From positions 41,843,243-41,907,242 of the forward strand of contig NC_063044.1 in the NCBI RefSeq assembly GCF_018812025.1: a DNA stretch of 64,000 nucleotides, written 5' to 3'. The notes beneath the pieces are model-generated. The model did not search any database. It saw nothing but the letters and a program-made list of their open reading frames with translations, and was not told the origin of the DNA. Position numbers and translations under genes: made by a program. This stretch comes from Megalobrama amblycephala (lineage: Eukaryota; Chordata; Actinopteri; Cypriniformes; Xenocyprididae). Of this stretch, positions 23,990 through 35,788 are shown one piece after another. Within the stretch, counting starts at the first letter, position 1, and each line of letters opens with the position of its first letter.

Positions 23990-25494
23990 TGAGCTCTGAA
24001 CACTATGAAACTACTTTCTTGAACACTAAAGGCACCCAATTACAAGTAATAGATTAAATTTACAGGTATCGTTGAAACAATGAAACAACTGCAGAGTGAG
24101 AACAAAGAGTAAATAGAATAACCTCTGTTTGTCTCATTTTCAGTGTCAGACTTCAATTTAGCCGCGCTGTGTACTGAAAGCAAGAACACGTCTTCTAATG
24201 GACTAGATAAGAGGACACTGATGGTTTGTGTCTGTTGTGGTTTACCACAATAACAAGTTTAGGCAGCATACTGCATTTCGTCTCCTCAGTTGCTGCAGAC
24301 TTGCCGAGGATGCAGTGAGACGAGTTTGAGTGCCTGCTCTACAAATGACATTAGTTCATTTCAGAAGTCATGAAAAAAGTGCCTTTCCTGCGTCTGAAGA
24401 GGAATGTAACATAAATTTTCAATTTATATTCTGTCTATCTGCAAAACTGTAGTGTCAAACTGCATTGTCAGCACAAAAAATAGAAGTTAGAGTGAGGAGA
24501 GATATATTTTGAATCGTATCAGATGCTTTGATTCAACTCTTTTTAATGGATGGTAAGAGTAGTGAAACAATGGAAACATTCAAGTTGTGCTTTTACAGAC
24601 ATGCTGAGGGAAAAAAAAGAAACTCGGCTCTGGCTGATATTCCCAAAAGCTTTCAAGATCACACACAACAAAAACAACTCTTTTAAAGGTACAGTATGTA
24701 ACTATTTTGGTTCAAAATAAAGGGAATTTAAATGAGCCAATACATCATCAGTCCCAGTTTTGTTTTTTAACCTCCAGATGGCCAAAAGTTACATAAATTA
24801 AATCTAAAAGAATTGATTCTTATTTAAATTTCAAAACAGTACCATGATGTAAATTATCAGATAAATGTTCGGAGGTTTTCCACCCGCTTGCAAAGTTACC
24901 TAAACACGCTATCAAACCTAGCCTAACTATAACAAAACAGAGGAAACAAAACATTTTATTAAATTACATAAATATTGCACGAAGAAACAATTTACATACA
25001 GTGCAATTCTCTGTTAAAGCCTTCACTATAATTATATGAAAAAAAGAAAAAATATTTGAGATGCTTTTGATGTTATAATACAATATGTACAATTTACTTT
25101 TATGACAAACCGAATTTTATGAAAATCCATCAGAATGGACTGTTAGTTTCTTTTGCAGACCATATCAGTTAACTAAAACTATAAATATCAGATCAAAAAT
25201 GTATTAGAAATGTTGCCTTGAGCTAACTGAAATAAGTTTAAAGTTGATAAACTAAATAACTAAAACTAGAACAGAAATGAAACTCATTTCATTAAGTCAA
25301 ATTTAAAAAAAAGCTAATGAAAGACAAAAGCACAAAAATAAAAAGATTAAAATAATATATAAATAATATATAAAAAATATATAAATATAATAAATAATAA
25401 TATAAAATACTATAAATAATATATAAAAATTTATAAATATAATAAATAATAATATAAAATAATATAAATAATATATACAAATAATTGCAATATA
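23990..25494. other. Unannotated sequence with small repeat fragments
   Basis: 24691-24810 holds AAAGGTACAGTATGTAACTA and, inverted, CCAAAAGTTACATA, a fragment of a dispersed foldback repeat. 25310-25494 is nearly pure A/T with TATAAATAATATATA-type sequence. The rest shows nothing recognisable. Confidence 0.45.
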
Positions 25495-25497
25495 CAC

Positions 25498-25532
<35 letters not shown>

Positions 25533-26502
25533 GTAGTTTTTACAAAATAATTTTGGCAGCTGTTGCCAGAATAATTTTGTAAAAAATACAGAAAAACTGT
25601 AAACTTATTTAGTAGTAATAGTAAATTCAACAATGCACACTACTAGTAAAATCTGTTTTGTACCTTTAACATATACTGACAACCACCATAATAATGCAGG
25701 TGGTAAAAGAGAAAGACACATGAAGAATCAGAGTTCATCACAAGTAGCTTTTCCACAAGCTGAAGTATATACACTGTAAAAAATGACCGTGATTTTAACA
25801 GTAAAAGACTGTAAAAATGCTGCGGTGAAAAACTGTCAATTGGTTTACAGAAAGTTTCCGTACTATATACGGTGAATAACTGTAATAGATCTAACGGAAC
25901 ATTTAATGTAATTTTACGGTAAAATACCGTTAAATTCACAGTTTTTGGAAGTGAAAAATAACAATTCATTGTAAAATTTACAGTGAAAAACCATAAATTG
26001 ACATTCCCACAATTCCCTGCCTGACACTTCACATTTGATATATTTTCGTTGAAATAACTCTGTTTCTTCTTAGTTTTTCTCATTTTTTTCTAGTTTTTTA
26101 CCGTAAATTTTACTGGGATTTTTTTTACAGTGTACTAATCACATTCACACAAATGCAACACACCATCACGTTAACCCACAATACTTCAATAATGCAATAA
26201 ACATTCATTAAACAACAGAAGATGTAACATAAAATCCTAATGTACATAACTGATAACAATTATTACAACTATTAAGAAACATGATTATTTAAACAAAATA
26301 CTTCCAAATGTGGAGTGTCATACAGGGAATTGTGTGAATATCAGTTTACAGTTTTTGACTGTAAATTATACATTGATTTGTTCTTTTTTACTTCTAAAGA
26401 CTGTAAAATTTACAGCATTTTTCTGTGAAAATTACATAAAATGTCTGGTTAGTGCGTTTTTACAATATTTTACCACTAAAATCACATTCATTTTTTACAG
26501 TG
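25495..26502. mobile_element. Cluster of CACTGTAAAA-family copies in both orientations
   Basis: Three pieces lie side by side. 25495-25771 starts CACTGT plus a long A tract, and its later part is inverted relative to 5958-6688. 25772-26132 is a compact copy. 26133-26502 is an inverted relative ending TTTTTTACAGTG, with CAGGGAATTGTGTGAATA and the reverse of the copy-1 middle. TA occurs at each junction. Confidence 0.65.
25772..26132. mobile_element. Compact CACTGTAAAAAAT element with TA duplication
   Basis: Starts CACTGTAAAAAATGACCGTG and ends ATTTTTTTTACAGTG, with TA at 25770-25771 and 26133-26134. Its first 240 bp matches 5958-6200. The centre of the longer copy is missing, so it is a deletion derivative. 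Confidence 0.75.
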
Positions 26503-27434
26503 TATTAATTAATTAAAAACTATTACAGTTAATACTAAAATAACACTGCTTTAATTGACTTTCATGTATTGACAGACAGATATGGGCCTTTCCAATTTGA
26601 CTGATATACCTTTCCAATTCCATACAGATGTATCATGGTAAATAGGAACAGCTGCTAATGCAGCAATTGGATATTCTCTGGCTCCGGCTCTAGACCTGAA
26701 TATAATCAACCTACTTGTATGTATGGCACCCTCCATGACACATTTTGTTTAATCTCTCATCATGGTTCAATATGACCTCAAACACCCAGGGGCAAATGAA
26801 AAGAAGACTCAGACTAAATGAGACCTGACCAGTATAACTGCGAGTGCATTAAAATATGTTCATTTTCAGTATCTGAACAATAAATAGTGCAGTCACCATC
26901 AAGGCTGTCAGGTTTCTTATCTCATAGTAGCTTAATTGACTAAACTGATCTCCCGCTTCTCTAATTATATGTGCAATACTTACTGTCTGAAATGGGATGT
27001 GCCCTTGAATTATACAAACGAAGGTAAACAGTTATTTCTCTCTGACGTGAGACTGCCACAGCTGTCTTGGCCAATAACTCTCTCGCTACTCAGATAATAC
27101 TCAATCAAGCGTTATTTGCCAGCAGTCACGATCTGGAAGAGCAATCGTGTGCTGTGTCAGACTGGCATGATGGGGCGTGTGTGAAACACAACAAGGCCAA
27201 TAAATTTAATGAGAATTTAAGTGCTTGCTAAAGAAAAACTGCCACAAAAACTGTATTGTGTTGTGGGTCGTTGCCATTGAATTGCTATATGTTTGCTAAG
27301 GTGTTCTGTGTGGTTTTTAGGTGTTGCTGATAACTTCCAAAGTCAAAAGTTCCCACCCCCAAGTTTGGGCCCTAAATAAATCTCCCCTGGAAAAATAAAT
27401 AAATAAATATTTACACCAGCCAGAAGTAACAAGT
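26503..27434. other. Unannotated sequence with a TTGCTA repeat fragment
   Basis: 27250-27370 is a fragment of the same TTGCTA-type repeat as 13434-13650 (GTTTGCTAAGGTGTTCTG, AAAGTCAAAAGTTCCCAC). No exon or paired termini in the remainder. Confidence 0.4.
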
Positions 27435-27437
27435 TTA

Positions 27438-28237
27438 ATGCTGTGTTCACACCAAACGCGAATAGAGCGTCTGGCGCGAATGATTTCAATGTTAAGTCAA
27501 TGTAAAGACACGTTTACGCGCGTCTGGAGGTCTCGCGCCGCGAATGAGCCGTTTAGCGCAGCGCGGAAGACGCAAATTCGCCTCATTCGCGCGTCTAGTT
27601 CGCGCGAACGACGCAAATTTTCGCGTTACGCGGGAATGGTGCTTTTTGTGCATTTACGCGTTTGACGCGAATTCGAGTCTAACGCCCGAGTTGAAAAATT
27701 TGAACTTTGGCGTAAATTCGCGCCACGTTAACCAATCAGGAGCCTGCTTGCTGCTGTGGTGGCAGGCCCGCCCTGAGTCACTCTTTCAAAATGGAGGAAC
27801 GACTGATATTATCAGTGAGCAGTCACCCAGAGATTTATGACACAAGTTCATACTTCTATAGAGACAGGAATAAAAAGGACCTTGCTTGGAAGAGTGTCGG
27901 TGAGGAGATTGGGCAACCTGGTAAGTTGTAAATACACATTTCACTTTTGAGTCACGTACACGTTTATCGACCCGCCAATACAAAGCGGTAGCTCTCTCGA
28001 TGAACGCACGATCAACATCAGCCATCTTGCAAACAGACAACCGCCTAGCACTTGCCCCTCCCACAAGAAGCGGATTTCGCCTCGGACGCGCGTCAATTTC
28101 GCTTCAAACGCTTGTTTTTTTATGCACGTCTATTTCGCTCTAGACGCGCGAATGCATTCAAAATGTTCAAGCAGCAAACTAGACGTTTTTTTTCCCTATT
28201 CTACTTACCGTGCCTCGTGTTCTTGAAAACAATACCA
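27438..28237 (+). mobile_element. Harbinger-like element, CpG-rich, internally deleted
   Basis: The left end TGCTGTGTTCACACCAAACG follows TTA/TAA, as in PIF/Harbinger elements. The body is rich in CG dinucleotides (GCGCGAATG, GACGCGCG and the like), unlike the surrounding AT-rich DNA. The right end is degraded. It probably ends near 28237 with a decayed inverse of the left tip, next to the TTA at 28238-28240. It retains a MADF-type first exon but no transposase catalytic domain. Confidence 0.65.
27791..27920 (+). pseudogene. First exon of a MADF-domain protein of a Harbinger element
   Basis: The ATG at 27791 opens a 43-codon segment with the start of a MADF domain: LILSVSSHPEIYD, then SYFYRDRNKKDLAWKSVGEE. 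The spacing of hydrophobic and aromatic residues, with the Y-x-D-R-x-K-K and A-W-x-x-x pattern, is characteristic. It ends at CCTG followed by GTAAGT, a near-perfect splice donor, leaving a split codon. MADF/Myb-like proteins are the known second gene of PIF/Harbinger transposons and bind DNA to help the transposase. A full domain is about 80-90 residues, so half is missing. I found no downstream exon before the next element, so this is a relic of the autonomous parent. It could still be spliced into a host transcript if one crosses it. Confidence 0.75.
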
Positions 28238-28240
28238 TTA

Positions 28241-29033
28241 AGTCCCGTTCACACCGCGACTTCCGGCGACAAGAGCGACAGTGACCGTTGGCGACAGAAT
28301 GTAGGCATGTCAAGCGACGGGAGACACGCGACAAAAGTTCAGATATTTCAACTTTATGCAAATCCGGAGCGAATTTCGCAAGCGACAGCCAATAGGAATG
28401 AAGCTCTCTGGAGCTCACGTCACCGTCTCGAGTGCAGGCAAGACAGATAGGAATAGTTCCGGAGCGATTTCACTGTTTTATATGATTTGACTGTACATAC
28501 ATGGATATAATAAAACGATGCGTGGAAAAGAAACTGTCGGCAGTCTTGTGAGTTTGATTCATACATTGATAGTTTGTGTGTTGTTAATTATATGATGTTG
28601 TGAGCAGTTTAGAGCTGCTGCAGTTCATATTACAGTTTCTCCTGCATTGTGTTCATTATTAGGGACAAGAAAATTGATTATTTGTCAAATTCGAATGATG
28701 TTTTAGTATTTTTTTGTCAGTATGAGTGAGTTTAATTTGTTGATAGACCGATCGTTAATCTAGTTAATCATTTATTGCACTGAGCTCTGCAGTCACAACA
28801 CTCTACAACAGCAGAATGTTACTTTTAATTACTTTAAACCTAATTCCTAGTCAAATTAGAATGATTTCTTAGTTTTATAATATCATTTGTGACTGCATTT
28901 TCTATAGATATGGTCAGACGTGCAGTCTACCAATGATATTAAAGCGACAGCACTAGGAACGCCCACAAGCGACTTCACAGTACAGAGACTAGCGACATGC
29001 AGCGAAAAAGTCGCTGGCGGTGTGAACGGGGCT
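28241..29033. mobile_element. Harbinger-type MITE with TTA target duplication
   Basis: Ends are AGTCCCGTTCACACCGCGAC and the complement of GTCGCTGGCGGTGTGAACGG followed by GGCT. TTA lies at 28238-28240 and 29034-29036, the 3 bp duplication typical of PIF/Harbinger. Inner arms carry CGACAAGAGCGACAG- and AAGCGACTTCACAG-type sequence. A short ATG-led segment at 28501-28547 runs into GTGAGTTT and could be another exon relic. The element abuts the MADF-bearing element. Confidence 0.82.
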
Positions 29034-29035
29034 TT

Positions 29036-29270
29036 ATCGTCTCTTTGTAAACTATAAAAAAATGTGAATTTGTGAAAACTGTGACATCATGCACGTGTGT
29101 ATTACATGTTCAGGTTATAGACTTACAAAGTGACATCACCAACTACTGGTCTGGCAGCATAATACAGTGTTTTTAGTTGTTTGTGCGAATCCTTGTGAAA
29201 GGGATCATTTTGAGAAAAAAACTTAGCCGTTTTTAGAACATCGCTGTCATGTAAACGTACCCTCAAACTG
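29036..29270. repeat. Fragment of the GCAGTTTACACGACACC repeat
   Basis: Shares GTAAACTA, TTACATGTTCAG, AAGTGACATCACCAACTACT and TGTCATGTAAACGTACC with 21760-22180. It begins directly after the Harbinger-type MITE, which probably inserted into it or next to it. Confidence 0.55.
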
Positions 29271-30304
29271 TAACTAAATTTAAAATGAAAACTGAAAATA
29301 TAAAAATAAAAACCAATTCAAAACAATTATAAAAGCTATATTGATATTATAACTGGTGTCACTCAGAGCTGGTGTCACACACAAGGGTATTGGTGGCCAG
29401 GTGTTTTGTTGGAGATTCAAATGTATATATCCTCCTGGCCAGGACATATAAATTTAAATCTCACACAAAACATATACACACACATACAAAAATGACATAT
29501 TTCCTGTCTACCGGAAACATGGGTGGTACGTTCTGCTTTCTGCAGTCTCAATCTGCCAGAAAGAGATAAGTATTTTTTTTTTACTCCAAATCAATTTTAC
29601 TGCGATAACGCAATTTCTTTTCTTCCCTCCCAACCTCTGATCGTAACCATGACGAAGAATCAATCCTAAACTGGAACAAATGCAGTCAGTTCATAGAGGG
29701 AAATGGTTCCTATTTGTTCCCAGCTGGTCAATACGCATTTGAAGCCCAGTCAAGAGCGGTTTAATGAATGCGTGCTGGCTTGTTTACCATAGGAGACAGA
29801 GACATCATTTCAGACTCCATGTTTCTGGCCTGCACTTTGCCAGTGCTTCATGCCATGATTACTATGAAGCAAATATAGGAATATATTCCAGCTTAATTTC
29901 CACAGCTGTCGAGCATCTGAATGCTGGCATAGGTAGGGAGAAATATCACGCCAGCTTTCCATGGTGGTGTGTGTCCATTAACAAACTGTGCAACGCTCTG
30001 GAAAATACAGGTGTAACTAGTCAATTTAAAATCTAAATTTAACCAATTTACCTTCTTAATCTGTGCATGTCTTTGTAATAAAATGTAAATCAGCTCCATA
30101 GATTTTGTCTTATTGAATATCCATTCATGTTTTAACTACTGCATTTTGGTGGAAATGTCACTTCAGTTTATGTACATAATCATGAGTTAGGAAGTCTACT
30201 ATAAAGCTGTGGTAATTGTGGATATAGTTAATATGTTGAGTCTACAATTTTAGTTAAGAATTATTTAGGAGTTAATACTTTTATTAATTAACTAATTATC
30301 AATT
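29271..30304. other. Unannotated, mostly single-copy sequence
   Basis: No element ends seen. 29640-30000 has balanced composition and no repeat landmarks. The 90-codon frame at 29764-30036 has no recognisable domain. Confidence 0.4.
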
Positions 30305-32292
30305 AAGACATTAAATTGATCAAAGGTAACAGTAAAGACACGTATGCTGTTACAAAAGATTTATATTTCAAATAAATGCTGTTCTTTTTGACTTTTTAAA
30401 GAATCATGAAAAAAATGTATCAGGGTTTCCACAATAATGTTAAGCAGCACATGTATTTTCAACATTGATAATAATAATAAATGTTTCCTGAGCAGCAAAT
30501 CAGCATATTAGAATGATTTCTGATCATATGACACTGAAGACTTGAGTAATGATGCTGAAAATCAAGTTTTTAATGTTGTTTATATTTCTATGTGGTGTTT
30601 TTAATAAGCTTTAAGACATGTGCAAATTTATAAGTCAACACCATTGCTGAGTACTTTCTCTTTAAAACTGCAGTGATCCACAGACAGTTTCAAAAACGCG
30701 GTTTGAAATCGCTGGTGTTTCTTTAGCATATCATTACCTATGACCGATCTGAAGCAAGGGAGTCTTAAAAGTGCCCTAGAACCAGTTTTCACAAGATGTA
30801 ATATAAGTCTAAGGTGTCCCCTGAATGTGTCTGTGAAGTTTCAGCTCAAAATACCACATAGATTTTTTTTAATTAAGTTTTTAAATGCCTATTTTGGGGC
30901 ATCATTAACTATGCACCGATTCAGTCTGCGGCCCCTTTAAATTGCGCGCTCCCTGCCCCCTGAGCTCTCGACTATAATACAGTGCATAAACAAAGTTCAC
31001 ACAGCTAATATAACCCTCAAATGGATCTTTACAAGATGTTCGTCATGCATACTGCATGCATGTGTCGGATCATGTGAGTATAGTATTTATTTGGATGTTT
31101 ACATTTGATTCTGAATGAGTTTGAGGCTATGCTGCGTGGCTAATGGCTAATGCTACACTGTTGGAGAGATTTATAAAGAATGAAGTCGTGTTTATGAATT
31201 ATATAGACTGCAAGTGTTTAAAAATGAAAATAGGCTCTCGTCTCTGTGAATACAGTAAGAAACGATGGTAACTTTAACCACATTTAACAGTACATTAGCA
31301 ACATGCTAACGAAACATTTAGAAAGACAATTTACAAATATCACTAAAAATATCATGATATCATGGATCATGTCAGTTATTATCGCTCCATCTGCCATTTT
31401 TCGCTGTTGTTCTTGCTTGCTTACCTAGTCTGATGATTCAGCTGTGCACATCCAGACGTTACTGGCTGCCCTTGTGTAATGCCTTGAACATGAGCTGGCA
31501 TATGCAAATATTGGGGGCGTACATATTAATGATCCCGACTGTGACATAACAGTCGGTGTTATGTTGAGATTCGCCTGTTCTTCTGAGGTCTTTTAAACAA
31601 ATGATATTAATATAAGAAGGAGGAAACAATGGTGTTCGAGACTGTATGTCATTTCCATGTACTAAACTCTTGTTATTCAACTGTGCCAAGGTAAATTCAA
31701 TTTTTAATTCTAGGGCACCTTTAAAAGAAGGTTATCCCAGTATATTTTTCTGTTCATATGAAAAATCGGGTAGATTTAGCAATATAGTGAGTGTATGATG
31801 TATATTATGATGTTATGATGAACTATATGCCTTTCTCCACTGACGTTCTAAACGTTTCTAAGGATACTGATTGTTAGAAGACAGCTGTCTGACTCATGAA
31901 TGTGAACATGGTTTGTAACATTAGCAGCACATTATTAGCTGTTTGATGTCAAGCAAAAGGCTAATCATATTAATTACCATTATGTGTCCGACGTTGTAAA
32001 GAGTGATACCATTGTGCAGCGTTTACCTCAGTAAGTTGACCGAGTGGATCTCTGAGCTTGTGCGAGTGAGTGGAGGCAGGGCTAATTTGCATATTCATAA
32101 ATCAGCATATACTAAATGAAGCAAGGGTGTAGAGTTACATTCAAGCTTTAAGGGATAAATTTATTGACTGCAGGGGGACTTGTGTTAATTGTAATAAAAC
32201 TTCACAATCACAAAGTTACCATTTTACTATATTGTTTGATAAAAACAATGCAGTCCTCTTAAACGACCACAAACTTTTGAACAGCAGTGTAA
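30305..32292 (-). mobile_element. CTACTGTTCAAAGG-family repeat, reverse orientation, split by insertions
   Basis: 30305-30575 holds the reverse of the family's distal half (AAGCAGCACATG, AATGATTTCTGATCATATGA, ATGATGCTGAAAATCAAG). 32183-32292 holds the reverse of its first part (TTGTTTGATAAAAACAATGC, then ACAAACTTTTGAACAGCAGT). About 1.6 kb separates them, including MITE copy B and about 600 bp of flanking sequence that I cannot classify. Confidence 0.5.
30765..31724. mobile_element. AAAGGTGCCCTAGAA-family TTAA MITE, copy B
   Basis: TTAA at 30765-30768 and 31721-31724 with ends AAGTGCCCTAGAACC and AATTCTAGGGCACCT. 960 bp and uninterrupted, so it gives the normal structure for this family. It carries the conserved module GAATGTGTCTGTGAAGTTTC and the 53 bp ATG-to-GTGAGT segment at 31021-31073. 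Confidence 0.88.
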
Positions 32293-33323
32293 TTTCTGTA
32301 TTAAATTACAATTCAGTACATTCATTTTTTTGTGTAATTCCAATTTTAATTCCAATTCAACTTTCTGCATGTTAATTTGAATTCACACTAAACTGAATTC
32401 TTCAAACCTTGTTATACACAAAACTATGATTTTAATAAATTTTTAAGGTATGACCGGCATATTTGAGTTTTTTTTATTGAGAGAATCAAGTGAAAAGGTA
32501 AATTTATTTATTTTTAAAGTCAGTGGAAAAGTCCAACCAAAAAGCAAAGACCAGTAACGTAAGCAGCTTGAATTTTTCCCATCATTCATGTTGACTGCTT
32601 TGCCTCCTCGTATTGATTAACAGACATTGTGGGTGAACAGCACTGCAGAGGGCCTGCCTTCAGATGTCACAGCATCTAAAATCTTTATGGACTCTCAACA
32701 TTCTCTGTCAACTGAGACTGTAACCGTGCAGAAATCCAATTACAGCCCAATGCGATGCAATGACTATTAAATGGATGATTTACACGGCGAGCAGAAGGCG
32801 CTCTGTACGGAGCTGTAGTAATACTGTACTGTTAATTCCTGAGAAATGCTTGTATGGCATTCTGATTGATACTATCGACCCAGACCGTGGACCAGTCATC
32901 AGGGGCCACCATGCGGAGGCGTCAATAAGCGTCCATTTAAAGCAAGAGCATGCCACAAATGGTGAAGAAATTCAATTTTCCATCATTCGTTTCAAAGAGC
33001 GTTGTTGTGTGGTCTCCTTGACACGTCCCATCAAACAAAAGCACCGCTGTGCAGCCGAGAGACTACAGACTGGCAGAGCACTTAATGTACATGGTTATCC
33101 ATTCCCCAGGAGCTCGCTTCTGACAGAGCGCTAGCACCTCTAGACTCTATCTACTCGCTGCCAGGGTGAAAAATACATAGCGTGGATTGCCGAGAAAATT
33201 CTTGCCGAACTGAACAGTCCGTCAAATATTCAAGGCAATAAAATGAGTGGAAACCAGTTCAGTTAAAACTCTGGACAAACTGTTTGAAAACTGAAAATGA
33301 AAACCTGCTGATATAATCATATG
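32293..33323. other. Unannotated sequence, 32600-33200 repeat-poor
   Basis: 32600-33200 has balanced composition and no element landmarks. The 124-codon frame at 32760-33134 shows no domain and no consistent splice context, so I do not call a gene. This is a reasonable place to look for conserved non-coding sequence. Confidence 0.35.
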
Positions 33324-34599
33324 CAGTGGGGCCAAAATCTGTAACCAGTAGCAAATATGCTTTTATTTTAAAACACTCATAATCTGAGTGAAAAGTTTAA
33401 CTTAAAAACTTAGCATGAATTTCAAGTCACCTTTATTTCTATATCGCTTTTTACAATACAGATTGTTTCAAAGCAGTTTCACAAGGATAAACAGGAAAAT
33501 GATTCAATGATGCAGCTATTAAAAAAGAAAATTGTGTCACTGTTCAGTTGAAGTTAGTTCATTGTTGATTCAGTATGGTTTGATAATAACTGTGTAAAGA
33601 TCATCAAATCTACAAAACATCTATAAAGCAGCTCTGCAGAAAACAGTAGCTGTGTTTCCATTACCCTTCAAATTGAGCAAATTGAAAATACGCCCACTGG
33701 AAACATCAGTTTCTCAAAAACTTCCATATATCGCAAAAAAAGTTTTTCCACTCACATGGAAGGTGGTTTTTCAGGCAATTTAATGCTTGGATGACATGCC
33801 TACGTCTCCTTTAATTAGAAATAATGGCTAGTGCAGTGGCTGCAATATATTTAAACATACTAACATTCATTGCCTTGATTTTTGGAATGACATCACGAGA
33901 GGAAAAAAAAAAAATGTTTTAGTCACACAACATTATTGGAAATTTCGCAATAGCTTTTTATCGACATTTAGAAAGTATCACAAAAGTTTTGCGCAAATCT
34001 GTAATGGAAACTAGTGATGTCATTGTCCAGTTTGGTTCTCATCCAATGTCAGTACAGTCAAATCAATAATATTGCTACAACTAAGCAAGCCAAAGGGGGC
34101 AGTGGCAAGGAACCCAAACTCCATTGGTGACTGAAATGGAAAACGAAAAAAAAAAAAAAAGTATAAGAGAAACCAGGCTCATTCAGGCGGACAGTTCTCT
34201 TCTGAATAAATGAACCAACATGGTGTGGTTATGAATCACATGTCAGATTGAAGATTGGTATTATTAATGTCTCAGTATTTGGTTTGTCCACCTTTTGCTT
34301 TAATGGCAGCAGCAACATGAACAAGTTTGTTAAACCTGATGATCATGTTCTCCAGCATGATTTGAGATGATGATCCAAAGAGCATCTTAATGGAAGAAGA
34401 ACATTTGACCCCATCTGTACAAAGAGTCATGTGATCAATGTCAAATTTTTACTGACTTGAGTAAAGACCTACAAATAAGGGAGAATGTTTAATGTTTCTT
34501 AAATATTTTAGGTTTTTGCATTTTTCTTAGTTTATTTTACAAGTTGAAATCACATTTTGGAATGGCATATTTTAAATCTCAGACATTTGGGCCCCACTG
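33324..34599. mobile_element. TA-flanked CAGTGGGGCC element, Tc1/mariner-like
   Basis: The left end is CAGTGGGGCCAAAATCTG. The right end is the complement of CAGTGGGGCCCAAATGTC. The right side is followed by TA; the left side has TG, a likely mutated TA. The right half includes GGTTTGTCCACCTTTTGC, common in fish Tc1-like relics. A piece of the same family is inverted at 56255-56345. There is no transposase. 33652-34013 is a separate nested element, and 33420-33640 looks like another dispersed repeat fragment. Confidence 0.65.
33652..34013. mobile_element. GTGTTTCCATTAC MITE, nested
   Basis: GTGTTTCCATTACCCTTCAA at the left is mirrored by GCGCAAATCTGTAATGGAAA-C at the right. Inner sequence ATATCGCAAAAAAAGTTTTT recurs inverted as AATTTCGCAATAGC. 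It lies within the CAGTGGGGCC element. Confidence 0.65.
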
Positions 34600-35751
34600 T
34601 ACATCTATAATAGGCCTTTTTTAGATGTTTACATTCATTCTTCCTTTAATTTTTATGAATGAAGTTTTTCAGCTAAACTTTTTCGGTAGCCAAAATTTCA
34701 GTACATACCTTATGCAATCCGCTGTGTAAGGACAGAAAATGAGTGCTTTCAATAATAATAATAACAATAATAAAAACAATTACTGATAATTAAAAAAAAA
34801 AAAAAAAACAGCACTCTTTGGACTAAAATCTGAAAAAGTGCGATTTCACTCAAACATGACAATGGAATTTTGGAGATTTCATTGCACTCTTAATGGAATC
34901 TACTGGAATCTGACACAGGGAAACTAATGCACAGAAGACACACATACTTTCAATTAATAAATATATAAACAAAGACAATGAGAAAAAAAAAAAAAGTGTG
35001 AGCTGTCAACAATAGATAAAGTTAGTTTCCCCAGCAGAGAGCAGAGGCAGTGCCTGTTCATCACCCTGTTGTATGAGAGGTGCTGCTTCAGTGTAATTTA
35101 TGAAGTGTGAGGCTCCTAACGGCATCATCAACAACACCCTCTCATGCCCTTCTCCCCCTCTCCATGTCTGCATCTCTCCTCTCTCCTTCTTTCCTTCCTC
35201 TGCCTCTCACTATCTCCTCTTGTGAAAAGTAGACAGCCCCACAGCGCATTTTTCAGCTCTGCTCTTTAACGCTCCATTCATCACTGGCAGAAGAGCCTGT
35301 CTCTATCTCTTTCCCAGCACTGGCCAAGAGGACGTGCTTCCACATTAAATACCTATTCCTCACCCTGTGTCTTACAGGATAAAAGTGCCCCTGGTTTTGT
35401 AGCTCAACATGTTCTGTGAATTAAAGAGGAGTTCCTTAATTTTTCAAGATTACATCTTAGTGGTTTCAGTCGAAGAAGCTCTGAGAAAAGAGGAATATCG
35501 ATTGGACAATGAGTTTCTGAATGAATGAAATATAGGGATCACTCCCAACTAATTACAAACAAATATGTAGAGAATGAAAGAACTAAATGCAAATTAATTA
35601 TGCTGCACAAACATTTTTTTTTTCTAATCCAAGAAATACAATGCAGTGAGTGAATATGTAATTTCCCTGCCCTTAATAAATAAATAAATAAATAAATGTT
35701 TACTGGCAAAATATTTACTACACTAAAAAGAAATATTTAATTTACATGCTG

Positions 35752-35788
<37 letters not shown>

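Noticed and set aside
25300..25633. 113-codon hydrophobic minus-strand frame resembling a membrane protein
   Set aside because: It is translated A/T-only sequence and a poly-A tract; the Tyr/Ile/Leu/Phe bias is compositional.
25643..26083. 146-codon frame similar in translation to the frame at 5904-6200
   Set aside because: The similarity comes from two copies of the CACTGTAAAA element; this is non-coding repeat conservation.
32760..33134. 124-codon plus-strand frame
   Set aside because: Composition is ordinary and no motif or splice signal supports it; kept only as a possible conserved block.
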